A DNA stretch of 14,014 bases from HRBIN15 sp039630445 (GCA_039630445.1 JBCNVA010000061.1:1-14014); one strand, 5' to 3'; positions 1-7,482 are shown, counted from the stretch's first letter. Notes: generated from the letters alone by a model not told the origin. Translations and numbers: made by a program.

Positions 1-321
1 GCGCGGGGGACGGTCAGGGTAGGCTTGGCGGATGCGTGCGCGGGCTTGGCGGAGCAGGTAGCGTGTGGCGGCATCGTCGTTGGCGACGGCTTCCCAGGGC
101 GCGAGGTGTTCCAGCAGGCGTTGGAGGGCGTCGCGGTGGGCAGGGTCATCGGGCAGCAACGCGGCAAGGGTGGTGGTGCGCGAGGCGGCTAAGGGGCGTC
201 GTGCCCAGTAGATGTGCAGCGTGCTGATGTGCCCGTGGCGGATGTTTTTCTCGCGTGCCGACTCCTCCGAGACTTTCTGAATGGGAAACTCCGCCTCAAT
301 CAAGCGGCGCACTCCAGCCAT
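1..321 (-). CDS. DUF1156/COG1743 adenine-specific DNA methylase, N-terminal part (cut by window edge)
   Basis: Reading the minus strand from 321 down to base 1 gives 107 uninterrupted codons beginning MAGVRRLIEAEFPIQ, followed by EKNIRHGHISTLHIYWARRP and LAASRTTTLAALLPD. The RLIE..FP...VS..S..EKN.RHGH.STLH.WARRPLA block is the hallmark N-terminus of the DUF1156 domain of COG1743 adenine-specific DNA methylases. The catalytic SAM-binding motifs would lie left of the window, so activity cannot be judged. Family knowledge: these large methylases often sit with DUF499, DUF3780 and helicase genes in putative phage-defence loci. An in-frame ATG at 339 adds MPKIYS, but its nearest purine-rich stretch is too far upstream. 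The ATG at 321 matches where homologues usually begin and has an AT-rich stretch just before it. Divergent from tnaA. Confidence 0.8.
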   Translation of the reverse strand, partial: MAGVRRLIEAEFPIQKVSEESAREKNIRHGHISTLHIYWARRPLAASRTTTLAALLPDDPAHRDALQRLLEHLAPWEAVANDDAATRYLLRQARARIRQAYPDRPPR

Positions 322-363
322 AGAATAAATTTTCGGCATGCGCGCGGGGATTCCTTCAGAGGA

Positions 364-371
364 GGTACAAT
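364..371 (+). promoter_or_regulatory. Putative -10 element (GGTACAAT) of tnaA
   Basis: GGTACAAT lies 23 bases before the tnaA ATG at 395. A transcript starting about 7 bases downstream would have a leader of roughly 15 bases carrying GAGGGAG (382-388), a good Shine-Dalgarno sequence 6 bases from the ATG. No convincing -35 box is seen. The same GGTANAAT form recurs before several other genes here. Confidence 0.5.
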
Positions 372-394
372 CCTCTTGGGCGAGGGAGCCAGCG

Positions 395-1774
395 ATGCCG
401 TTTCGCACAATTATTGAACCGTTTCGGATCAAGGTCGTCGAGCCGATTCGGATGACCACGCCTGAGGAGCGGGAGGCGATCCTCCAGCGTGCCCACTACA
501 ACCTCTTTCTGGTGCGTTCCGAGGAGGTGCTGATCGACCTGCTGACCGATTCGGGCACTTCGGCGATGAGCGCAGACCAGTGGGCGGGCGTGATGCGCGG
601 CGATGAATCGTACGCAGGCAGCCGAAGCTTCTATTTCTTTGAGTCAGTCGTGCGCGAGATTTTCGGGTTCAAACATGTGATCCCGGTGCATCAGGGGCGG
701 GCAGCGGAACGCATCCTGTTCTCGCTGGTATGCAAACCGGGCAGCGTCATTCCCAACAATACCCACTTCGACACAACCCGCGCCAATATCGAGTATTTGG
801 GCGGTCAGGCAGTGGATCTGCCCTGCGCCGAGTCGCAGGATACGCAGACTCCCCATCCCTTCAAGGGGAATATGGACACCGACGCGCTGGAGCGGCTCAT
901 CCGCGAGGTGGGAGCAGAACGCATCCCGCTGGTGATGCTGACCGTCACCAACAATTCGGGCGGTGGGCAACCCGTTTCGATGGCAAACATTCGCGCCGTG
1001 AGCGCGATTTGCCGACGCTACAACATTCCCCTGTATATCGACGCCTGCCGATTCGCCGAGAACGCCTATCTGATCAAGCTACGCGAGCCGGGCTATCAGC
1101 ACAAAAGCATCCGCGAGATTGTGCGGGAGATGTTTTCCTACGCCGACGGCTGCACCATGTCTGCCAAGAAGGATGGGCTGGCGAATATCGGGGGGTTCCT
1201 ATGCACGAATGACGATCAGCTGGCACAGCAGGAGAAGGAGCTGCTGATCCTGACGGAGGGCTTCCCCACCTATGGCGGGCTGGCGGGGCGCGACCTGGAG
1301 GCGATGGCGATCGGCTTGCAGGAGGTGCTGGATGAGCATTACCTGCAGTATCGGTTGGCGTCGGTGCGCTATCTGGGCGAGCATATCGCGCGGGAGGGCG
1401 TGCCGATTGTGCAGCCGCCGGGCGGGCACGCTGTCTATATCGACGCTGGGCTGATGCTACCCCACATCCCGCCGTTGCAATACCCGGGGCAGTCGCTGGT
1501 GGTGGAACTCTATCGGGAGGGAGGCATCCGCTCCAGCGAGATCGGTTCCGTGATGTTCGGCAAAGTGGATCCCAAGACGGGTCAGGAGATACCCGCTCGC
1601 AAAGAGCTGGTGCGCTTGGCGATCCCACGCCGTGTGTATACCCAAAGCCATATAGACTATGTGGTGGAGGCGATTTTGAATGTGTATGCGCGGCGGGAGC
1701 GGCTACGCGGCTACCGCATCGTGTGGCAGACGCCGTTCCTGCGCCACTTCAGCTGCCATTTTGAGCCGGTATAG
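395..1774 (+). CDS. tnaA: Tryptophanase (PLP-dependent beta-eliminating lyase)
   Basis: 459 residues, close to the 471 of the E. coli enzyme. It cleaves L-tryptophan to indole, pyruvate and ammonia with pyridoxal phosphate in the cytosol. Family motifs are clear: EPFRIKVVEPIR at the N-terminus, IDLLTDSGT, MRGDESYAGSRS, the HQGRAAE loop, and SAKKD, with K259 as the likely PLP lysine. The relative tyrosine phenol-lyase is discriminated by three positions. Here HFDTT has Asp (phenol-lyase has Thr), SSEIGS has Ile (phenol-lyase has Arg), and the C-terminal LRHF has His (phenol-lyase has Phe); all three match tryptophanase. Stretches such as MFSYADGCTM and AGRDLEAMAIGL look more like phenol-lyase, so the protein is a mosaic of the two subfamilies. 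The ATG at 395 is chosen because it has a Shine-Dalgarno sequence (GAGGGAG) and matches the family N-terminus; an upstream in-frame ATG at 338 precedes the promoter. No tnaC-like leader peptide or tnaB permease is in the window. Confidence 0.9.
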   Translation: MPFRTIIEPFRIKVVEPIRMTTPEEREAILQRAHYNLFLVRSEEVLIDLLTDSGTSAMSADQWAGVMRGDESYAGSRSFYFFESVVREIFGFKHVIPVHQGRAAERILFSLVCKPGSVIPNNTHFDTTRANIEYLGGQAVDLPCAESQDTQTPHPFKGNMDTDALERLIREVGAERIPLVMLTVTNNSGGGQPVSMANIRAVSAICRRYNIPLYIDACRFAENAYLIKLREPGYQHKSIREIVREMFSYADGCTMSAKKDGLANIGGFLCTNDDQLAQQEKELLILTEGFPTYGGLAGRDLEAMAIGLQEVLDEHYLQYRLASVRYLGEHIAREGVPIVQPPGGHAVYIDAGLMLPHIPPLQYPGQSLVVELYREGGIRSSEIGSVMFGKVDPKTGQEIPARKELVRLAIPRRVYTQSHIDYVVEAILNVYARRERLRGYRIVWQTPFLRHFSCHFEPV

Positions 1775-1804
1775 AAACGATGCGCCTCCGAATTGCCTGC
1801 GGTA

Positions 1805-1812
1805 GGTAAAAT
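1805..1812 (+). promoter_or_regulatory. Putative -10 element (GGTAAAAT) of icd, leaderless arrangement
   Basis: GGTAAAAT is followed by exactly 7 bases and then the ATG at 1820, the distance at which RNA polymerase normally starts. The transcript would begin on the A of the start codon. The element overlaps the alternative ATG at 1811, which argues against that earlier start. Confidence 0.5.
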
Positions 1813-1819
1813 GGACAAG

Positions 1820-3241
1820 ATGCACAAGCAGCGAGTCACCCTGATTCGCGGCGATGGGATAGGACCCGAAATTACGGAAGCGGTGGTGCAGGTATTTGAC
1901 GCCGCGGGCGTGCCCATCGAGTGGGAGGAAGCCTACGCAGGGCTGGCGTGCCTCGAAAAGTGGGGCGACCCCTTACCAGAAGCGACGCTGGAATCGATTC
2001 GGCGCAACCGCATCGCCCTCAAGGGACCGACCACTACGCCCATCGGCACAGGACATCGCAGCATCAATGTCGCTATTCGCAAAGCCTTCGATCTGTTCGC
2101 CAATGTGCGCCCTGCCCGCTCCCTGCCCGGCGTCCCCAGCCGCTACAGCAATGTGGACATCATTCTGGTGCGGGAGAACATCGAGGACACCTATGCGGGT
2201 GTTGAGTACTGGCAGACGCCCGATGTGACCGAGTCGCTGCGCATCATCACGCGCCCCGGCTCGCTGATGGTGATCCGCTACGCCTTCGAGATGGCGCGAC
2301 GGCTCAAGCGGCGTAAAATCACCTGCGTACATAAGGCGAACATCCACAAGACAACCGATGGGCTGTTTCTGCAGTGCTTCCGCGAGGTGGCGCAGGAGTA
2401 TCCTGAGCTGGAGGCGGACGATATCCTCATCGACAACGCCTGCCTGCAGCTGGTGACGAACCCCGAACGGTTCGATGTGATGATCCTGCCCAATCTGTTT
2501 GGCGATATTGTGAGCGATCTGTGTGCGGGGCTGGTGGGCGGGCTGGGCGTCGCGCCCGGGGGCAACATCGGCAACGGCTACGCGGTGTTCGAGGCGGTGC
2601 ACGGCTCCGCGCCCGACATCGCCGGCAAGGGGATTGCCAACCCAACCGCTATCCTGCTCTCAGCGGTTCAGATGCTGCACCATATGGGACTGCATGACTA
2701 CGCAGAACGCATCGAGACCGCGCTGCGCTACACGCTGGTGTCGGGCATCAAGACGCGTGACTTGGGCGGCAACGCCACCACACGCGAGTTCACACTGGCA
2801 ATTATCAGCCACCTGCCCAACGCCGTGCCACGAACAGAAGGGGCAGAGAGTCCTACAGAGATGCCGCGAATCGTTTTGCCACCACCTGCCTCCACCGCCG
2901 AAGCGGGCTGGCAAACTGTGGGCGTCGACATTTTTGTGCATAGCACCTGTGTGCCCCAGCTACCGCCGCGCATCGGGGCGCTGCGCCTGGCAGTCCTCTC
3001 CAATCGGGGCGTGCCCTTGTACCGATCGGAGGGAGCGCCCCCATCGCAAGGCGAGATGCCTCCGTTGCAGTCAGGCGAACGCTACCTGCTGAACTGGTAT
3101 CGCGCCCGCTATCTGGCTGATGAACCGCTAAGCGAGGAGCAGCTACAGGCGTTTCTGCACGCCCTGCCACCCGATTTGCACTGGACAACCCTGCAGCGCC
3201 TCTATGCGCACGCGGGCAAGCCCCTCTTTAGCGAGATTTAG
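1820..3241 (+). CDS. icd: Isocitrate dehydrogenase, Thermus-type with C-terminal extension, probably NAD-dependent
   Basis: 473 residues from the leaderless-type ATG at 1820; in-frame alternatives are ATG 1811 and TTG 1793. It oxidatively decarboxylates isocitrate to 2-oxoglutarate in the TCA cycle. The core (about 1-335) shows IRGDGIGPEIT, the substrate motif TGHRSINVAIRK, VRENIEDTYAG, KANIHK, NLFGDIVSDL and GNIGNGYAVFEAVHGSAP. The last 120 or so residues (VGVDIFV..., LSNRGVPLY, HWTTLQRLYAHAGKP) match the extra C-terminal domain of Thermus thermophilus isocitrate dehydrogenase, which is 496 residues long. After HGSAP comes Asp266-Ile267. E. coli and Thermus NADP enzymes have Lys-Tyr here, and Asp-Ile is the classical NAD signature, so NAD use is inferred. 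The HHMGLHDYA and DLGGNATTREF segments also resemble mitochondrial NAD-IDH. Isopropylmalate or homoisocitrate dehydrogenase is unlikely given R-S-x-N and the extension. Confidence 0.9.
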   Translation: MHKQRVTLIRGDGIGPEITEAVVQVFDAAGVPIEWEEAYAGLACLEKWGDPLPEATLESIRRNRIALKGPTTTPIGTGHRSINVAIRKAFDLFANVRPARSLPGVPSRYSNVDIILVRENIEDTYAGVEYWQTPDVTESLRIITRPGSLMVIRYAFEMARRLKRRKITCVHKANIHKTTDGLFLQCFREVAQEYPELEADDILIDNACLQLVTNPERFDVMILPNLFGDIVSDLCAGLVGGLGVAPGGNIGNGYAVFEAVHGSAPDIAGKGIANPTAILLSAVQMLHHMGLHDYAERIETALRYTLVSGIKTRDLGGNATTREFTLAIISHLPNAVPRTEGAESPTEMPRIVLPPPASTAEAGWQTVGVDIFVHSTCVPQLPPRIGALRLAVLSNRGVPLYRSEGAPPSQGEMPPLQSGERYLLNWYRARYLADEPLSEEQLQAFLHALPPDLHWTTLQRLYAHAGKPLFSEI

Positions 3242-3258
3242 GCAGGAGAGGCGTCGTA

Positions 3259-3266
3259 GGTATAAT
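3259..3266 (+). promoter_or_regulatory. -10 element (GGTATAAT) of glyS, leaderless arrangement
   Basis: A perfect TATAAT (3261-3266) preceded by GG ends 7 bases before the ATG at 3274. Transcription would start at or next to the start codon, leaving no room for a Shine-Dalgarno sequence. The purine run GGCAGGAGAGG (3241-3251) lies upstream of the -10 box and so would not be in the mRNA. Confidence 0.6.
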
Positions 3267-3273
3267 CCAGGCG

Positions 3274-5385
3274 ATGAGCCATTCTGCCACGCTGTTGTTT
3301 GAGATCGGCTGTGAGGAGATGCCCGCGGCGTTTATGCGCGGCACGCTGGAGCAGCTACGCACCCTGCTGGAGGAGGCGTTGCGCGAATCGCGCCTACCGT
3401 TTAGTTCCATCGCCACCTATGGCACGCCGCGTCGGCTGATCGCGCTGGCGTATGAGGTCGCAACCCATCAAACGCCTGAGGAGCGCACCGTGCGCGGTCC
3501 TGCCCGGCGCGCCTGCTTCGATGCAGAGGGCAAGCCCACGCAGGCATTGCTCGGCTTCGCCCGCGCGCAAGGAGTGGAACCCGAACAGGTGCAGTTTATG
3601 GAGACGCCGCAGGGCGAGTATGCCTTTGTGCGCGTGCGGGACGAGGGTCAACCTGCCGTGACTGTGCTGGCTGAGCGGCTGCCCGCGCTGATTCGGCAGA
3701 TGACCTTCCCTAAAACGCTGCGCTGGGGCACGCATCAGCTGCGTTTCGGACGCCCCATCCGCTGGATCGTCGCGATGCTGGGCGAGCAGGTGATCGAGTT
3801 CGAAATCGACGGCATCCGTTCGGGGCGATTCAGTTGCGGGCATCGGTTCCGAGCGCCTCAGCCGTTCGAAGTGCGCTCACCAGAGGAGTTTCTGCAGCAG
3901 CTGCGCGAGGCGCATGTGATAGCAGACCCGGAGGAGCGCAAAGCGCTCATCCGCGAGGAAGCCCTACGGCTCGCCCGTGAAGTCGACGCGCAACCCCTCC
4001 TGAGCGACGACCTGCTGGAGGAGAACACTTTCCTGGTGGAGTATCCGCATCTGCTGCGTGGCGCGTTCCCAGAAGCCTTTTTGCGCCTGCCCGCGCCCGT
4101 GCTGATCTCCGCCATGAAAAAGCACGAGAAGTTTTTCCCGCTGGTCGACTCCTCGGGCAACTTGCTGCCGGGCTTCATCTCGGTTTACAATAACGGCAAC
4201 CCCGACTATGTGCGCGAGGGCAACGAGTGGGTGTTGGTCGCCCGCTTCAATGATGCCAGCTTTTTCTTTGAGGAGGATCTGAAGCAGCCGCTGGAGGCGT
4301 TCGTGCAAGGACTTGGGCGGATGCTGTTCCAGCAGAAGTTGGGCACTCTGCTGGACAAGACGCGCCGGCTGCAGCGCCTTGCGGAGCGACTTGCCCGCGC
4401 GCTGGATTGGGATCGCCCTACGCAGGAGTGCCTCCTGCGCGCCGCGTGGCTGTGTAAAGCCGACTTGGCGACACAAATGGTGATGGAGTTCCCCGATTTG
4501 CAGGGGATTATTGGGGAAGAGTACGCGCGGCGTGCGGGCGAGCCGCTCTGTGTGGCACGCGCGATTGCCGAGCATTATCAGCCGCGCTACGCGGGCGACG
4601 CACTGCCTCAGACCCCTATCGGACGCGCCCTCGCCGTTCTGGATCGCATCGATACGCTGGTGGGCTATGTGGGGCTGGGCTACCTGCCGAAAGGCTCCTC
4701 TGATCCGTTTGGGCTGCGCCGCGCGGCGACAGGCGTCGTCGAAATCTTAGCCGAGGAACCTGACTATCCCACGCTCTCAGAGCTGGTGCAGGTGGCGCAC
4801 GACGAGTACCGTGCCGACGGCGTCTCGCTCAAGCCGCTGGCAGCCCTGCAGCCCGACCTGCGCACGCTGTTCTACAGCCGGATCGAGGCGCTGCTGGAGG
4901 AGCAGGGCATCCGGTACGACCTCATCCGTGCAGTCTTGGGGGGTGGCTGGGACGACTCGGTGTACGGTTTCGTGCAGCGGGCGCGATGGCTCCATGCCCA
5001 GCAGGCAACGCCTGCGTTCCAGACGCTGACTCAGACCGCCACACGCCCTGCCAACATCCTTGCCGCCGCCCGCAAAAAGAACATCCACGCCGTTGCCAGC
5101 CTAAACGAGATTGACCCCACGCTGTTTGAGCATGAGGTCGAATCGCGCCTCTACCATGCGCTGCAGTTGCTCACGCCCCAGATCGAAGCGCTTTACTACA
5201 AACACGATTACGAAGCCATCTACTCACGCCTGCAGGAGCTGGATGAACCTGTCAATCGGCTGTTTGACCATGTGCTGGTGATGACCGAGGAGGAGGCACT
5301 GCGGCGCAACCGCCTGAACCTGCTGGCGTGTGCGAATCGGCTCTACCTCGCGCTGGCAGATTTCACTCAAGTGGTGGAGGGATGA
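3274..5385 (+). CDS. glyS: Glycyl-tRNA synthetase beta subunit
   Basis: 703 residues, about the usual length for GlyS. Together with the alpha subunit GlyQ it forms the bacterial alpha2beta2 class II enzyme that charges tRNA-Gly with glycine. The beta chain mainly binds and positions the tRNA. Diagnostic segments are the N-terminal LLFEIGCEEMPAAF (residues 7-20), YGTPRRL, MTFPKTLRWG, the KHEKFFPL region, the VMEFPDLQGIIGEEYA block, and HYQPRYAGDALP followed by GYLPKGSSDPFGLRRAA. The C-terminal 150 residues have the helical anticodon-binding character of the family, ending near VMTEEEALRRNRLNLL. The ATG at 3274 follows a TATAAT box by 7 bases. No glyQ gene is in the window, so the two subunits must be encoded apart. 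The stop TGA overlaps an ATG of the next gene. Confidence 0.96.
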   Translation: MSHSATLLFEIGCEEMPAAFMRGTLEQLRTLLEEALRESRLPFSSIATYGTPRRLIALAYEVATHQTPEERTVRGPARRACFDAEGKPTQALLGFARAQGVEPEQVQFMETPQGEYAFVRVRDEGQPAVTVLAERLPALIRQMTFPKTLRWGTHQLRFGRPIRWIVAMLGEQVIEFEIDGIRSGRFSCGHRFRAPQPFEVRSPEEFLQQLREAHVIADPEERKALIREEALRLAREVDAQPLLSDDLLEENTFLVEYPHLLRGAFPEAFLRLPAPVLISAMKKHEKFFPLVDSSGNLLPGFISVYNNGNPDYVREGNEWVLVARFNDASFFFEEDLKQPLEAFVQGLGRMLFQQKLGTLLDKTRRLQRLAERLARALDWDRPTQECLLRAAWLCKADLATQMVMEFPDLQGIIGEEYARRAGEPLCVARAIAEHYQPRYAGDALPQTPIGRALAVLDRIDTLVGYVGLGYLPKGSSDPFGLRRAATGVVEILAEEPDYPTLSELVQVAHDEYRADGVSLKPLAALQPDLRTLFYSRIEALLEEQGIRYDLIRAVLGGGWDDSVYGFVQRARWLHAQQATPAFQTLTQTATRPANILAAARKKNIHAVASLNEIDPTLFEHEVESRLYHALQLLTPQIEALYYKHDYEAIYSRLQELDEPVNRLFDHVLVMTEEEALRRNRLNLLACANRLYLALADFTQVVEG

Positions 5386-5387
5386 CC

Positions 5388-6560
5388 ATGCAAGATGGCA
5401 TGCAGCGGCAGCTGGAGATTTTTCGCAAAGGGTTGCTGGGTCAGCGGGAAGCATTCCCCATTTCCTCCGAGGCGCTGGAGGAGGCAGCACGGGCGGTGCT
5501 TCCCCCTGAAGCCTTTGACTATGTGGCGGGCGGTGCAGGTTCCGAATCGACCATTAGGGCAAACCGCGAGGCGTTCGAACGCTATCGGCTCGTGCCGCGC
5601 CTGCTGCGCGATGTGTCGGTACGCGACCTAAGCATCGAACTGCTGGGACATCGCTATCCTGCCCCTGTGCTGATAGGTCCGATCGGTGTGCAAAAGATTA
5701 TCCATCCCGAAGGTGAGCTGGCGGTGGCGCGGGCGGCGGCATCGCTGGGTATCCCCTTCGTTCTAAGCACCGTTTCATCCTACCCACTGGAGCAGGTGGC
5801 ACAGGTGGCAGGCGACGCGCCCCGCTGGTTCCAACTCTACTGGAGCCGTGACCCGAATGTGGCAGCCAGCTTCGTGCGCCGTGCCGAAGCCGCAGGCTAT
5901 CAGGCAATCGTAATTACGGTGGATACCTACCTGCTGGCGTGGCGTGACCGCGACCTGAGCCACGCCTATCTGCCCTTTATGCAGGGCGAAGGGCTGGCGA
6001 ACTACTTTACGGATCCCGCCTTCCGCAGCGCGCTCGCCCAGCCGCCTGAGCAAGATCCTGGCAGTGCGATTTTGCACTTCGCGCAAATCTTTGGCAATCC
6101 CGCGCTCACTTGGGACGACCTGGGGTTCATTCGCCAGCACACCAGCCTACCGATTTTGCTGAAGGGTATTCTGCATCCTGACGACGCCCGTGAGGCGGTG
6201 CGCCGTGGCGTGGATGGGATTATCGTGTCCAATCACGGCGGGCGACAGATGGATGGCGCAATCGCCGCCTTGGACGCGCTGCCAGCCATCGTGGAGGCGG
6301 TGGCGGGGCGCGTGCCCGTGCTGTTTGATGGGGGCATCCGCCGTGCTGCAGACGCGCTGAAAGCCCTCGCGCTGGGCGCAAAAGCCATCCTGCTGGGACG
6401 ACCCGTGATGTGGGCGCTGGCGATTGGTGGTGCCGACGGCGTGCAGACCTATCTGCGCAATTTCTTGGCGGAATTTGACCTCTCGCTCGGACTGCTCGGC
6501 TGCTGCACCCCCTCGGAAGTCAGTCGGGAGATGGTCCTCTGTATCACACAGGAACAGTAG
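5388..6560 (+). CDS. Lactate 2-monooxygenase-like FMN-dependent alpha-hydroxy-acid oxidase
   Basis: 390 residues with the TIM-barrel fold of the FMN-dependent alpha-hydroxy-acid dehydrogenase family. These enzymes oxidise lactate or glycolate-like acids to 2-oxo acids; lactate monooxygenase further yields acetate and CO2. Visible active-site residues are Tyr45 in FDYVAGGAGSE, Tyr151 in WFQLYW, Asp179 in ITVDTY, Arg186 in AWRDRDLS, Lys259 in LLKGI, and His283/Arg286 in SNHGGRQMD, with the flavin phosphate region near FDGGIRRAADALKALALGA. The WRDRDLS and GLANYFTDPAFR segments, the GPIGVQ motif and the length resemble mycobacterial lactate 2-monooxygenase rather than glycolate oxidase or L-lactate cytochrome reductase. 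The ATG at 5388 has GGAGGG (5376-5381) at 6 bases. A second ATG at 5382 overlaps the glyS stop as ATGA. Both imply translational coupling to glyS. The exact substrate is not determinable. Confidence 0.85.
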   Translation: MQDGMQRQLEIFRKGLLGQREAFPISSEALEEAARAVLPPEAFDYVAGGAGSESTIRANREAFERYRLVPRLLRDVSVRDLSIELLGHRYPAPVLIGPIGVQKIIHPEGELAVARAAASLGIPFVLSTVSSYPLEQVAQVAGDAPRWFQLYWSRDPNVAASFVRRAEAAGYQAIVITVDTYLLAWRDRDLSHAYLPFMQGEGLANYFTDPAFRSALAQPPEQDPGSAILHFAQIFGNPALTWDDLGFIRQHTSLPILLKGILHPDDAREAVRRGVDGIIVSNHGGRQMDGAIAALDALPAIVEAVAGRVPVLFDGGIRRAADALKALALGAKAILLGRPVMWALAIGGADGVQTYLRNFLAEFDLSLGLLGCCTPSEVSREMVLCITQEQ

Positions 6561-6659
6561 CAATGATATTCCGAGCTATTCAGTGGCTGAGAAGGCGTGG
6601 GCGTTGCAGCGGATAGAAGGGTTCCCTGGTGGTAAACGAGGGAGCCGAACGGGTTCAGC

Positions 6660-6689
6660 TTGTCAAGATGGCAGCCAGCAGGGTATACT
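6660..6689 (+). promoter_or_regulatory. Promoter of the toxin-antitoxin operon (TTGTCA, 18 bp, TATACT)
   Basis: TTGTCA at 6660-6665 and TATACT at 6684-6689 (within GGTATACT, 6682-6689) are 18 bases apart, one of the few places here with a recognisable -35 box. The start would fall near 6696, leaving a short leader with GAGGTGA (6697-6703) as Shine-Dalgarno sequence for the antitoxin ATG at 6709. Confidence 0.5.
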
Positions 6690-6708
6690 CCTTGCGAGGT
6701 GATGGCTA

Positions 6709-6939
6709 ATGAGCCTGCGGGGTGTCATTCGCGGACGCACGATCGAACTGGAAGAAGACCCCCACCTGCCTGATGGTACAACCGTGGAAGTGGAGTTATT
6801 CCAGCTGCCAAAAACTGTCAATCCGTTCTGGGGATTGCTACGTGACTACGCCGACCTGCTCACCGAAATCGAGCAGGAGGTGATGAGCGAACGCGAACGC
6901 TCTCCGTGGAGACCTACCGATGGAAAGAGCGCTGATTGA
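6709..6939 (+). CDS. AF2212/DUF104-like antitoxin of a VapC toxin
   Basis: 76 residues. The first 32 (MSLRGVIRGRTIELEEDPHL and PDGTTVEVELF) have the short beta-strand pattern I..G.IEL.....LP.GT.VEVE of AF2212/DUF104-type antitoxins. This fold forms a small DNA-binding or dimerising barrel. The remaining part, from about NPFWGLLRDY, is charged and amphipathic and is the expected toxin-wrapping tail. It would neutralise the downstream PIN RNase and probably repress its own promoter. GAGGTGA at 6697-6703 is the ribosome binding site for the ATG at 6709; a nearby ATG at 6702 is in another frame. The last 20 bases overlap the toxin start, a classic antitoxin-toxin coupling. Confidence 0.75.
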   Translation: MSLRGVIRGRTIELEEDPHLPDGTTVEVELFQLPKTVNPFWGLLRDYADLLTEIEQEVMSERERSPWRPTDGKSAD

Positions 6940-7345
6940 TACCGACATCTGGCTGGATATTATGAAGGGGGTTCACCCGCGCGTGCGCGAACATGCCGAC
7001 GCCTATTGGAATGTTTACGGTAGGTTCACCCTGTCGGTGATTACAGTGGCGGAGGTGGTACGCGGGTTGGTGCGCCGTCAGCAATCGGAAGCGTTGCAGC
7101 GATGGCGTAAGGAGATGGATGCGCTGGAGATCTTGCCGATTGACCGGGCAATTGGGGAGTTAGCGGGGGAGCTGTATGCGCGTTTAGAGTTGGCGGGCAC
7201 GCCAATCGGTCGTTTGGATCCGCTGATTGCAGCGACGGCGTTGCAGCATCAGTTGGTGCTGGTGTCAGCGAATGTGCGGCATTATCAACGAGTAGTGGAG
7301 ATAGGGTATCCACTGAAGGTGGTGAACTGGCGGGAGGGAATGTGA
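6920..7345 (+). CDS. vapC: VapC-family PIN-domain toxin (ribonuclease)
   Basis: 141 residues, a complete PIN domain. VapC toxins are Mg-dependent RNases that cut tRNA or rRNA and arrest translation when the antitoxin is lost. The acidic site is intact: Asp7 in LIDTDIWLD, Glu45 in VAEVVRGL and Asp100 in RLDPLIAATA. The usual Asn/Thr step follows at SANVRHYQRV (Asn118), and the C-terminus ends in the familiar VVNW. The usual DTN is DTD here, a tolerated variant. The start at 6920 lies inside the antitoxin gene, giving a 20-base overlap. GGAGA (6908-6912) lies just upstream and may serve as ribosome binding site. Confidence 0.88.
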   Translation: MERALIDTDIWLDIMKGVHPRVREHADAYWNVYGRFTLSVITVAEVVRGLVRRQQSEALQRWRKEMDALEILPIDRAIGELAGELYARLELAGTPIGRLDPLIAATALQHQLVLVSANVRHYQRVVEIGYPLKVVNWREGM

Positions 7346-7482
7346 GAAAGGTCAGTTTGAGCCTGCCTCGCTGAGCAATTGCCCTCCCTAATCGTCTGGT
7401 TCTGGGTAAACACTGCGTACACAAGTTTGCCTTCTGATGGGGCGTGGTTTCTCCGTTGTATCAGGTGAGCAAGAACGCGCAT

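Noticed and set aside
36..417. Plus-strand open frames at 36-227 and 214-417
   Set aside because: They are low-complexity, Arg/Gly-rich frames opposite the real minus-strand DUF1156 coding sequence and match no family.
1074..1628. 184-codon minus-strand frame inside tnaA
   Set aside because: Rich in Pro/Ala/Arg as expected of an antisense frame in GC-rich DNA; the opposite strand is a well-conserved enzyme.
395..1774. Tyrosine phenol-lyase as the identity of the PLP enzyme
   Set aside because: The Thr, Arg and Phe positions characteristic of phenol-lyase are Asp, Ile and His here, as in tryptophanase.
1973..2602. 209-codon minus-strand frame inside icd, and the similar 3964-4575 frame inside glyS
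   Set aside because: Shadow frames with His/Gln/Leu-rich composition and no recognisable domain; the sense-strand genes explain the conservation.
6620..6646. Hairpin GGTTCCCT/AGGGAGCC with an 11-base loop between the FMN oxidase and the antitoxin gene
   Set aside because: The 8-pair stem contains a G-U pair and has no following T-run, so it does not qualify as an intrinsic terminator.
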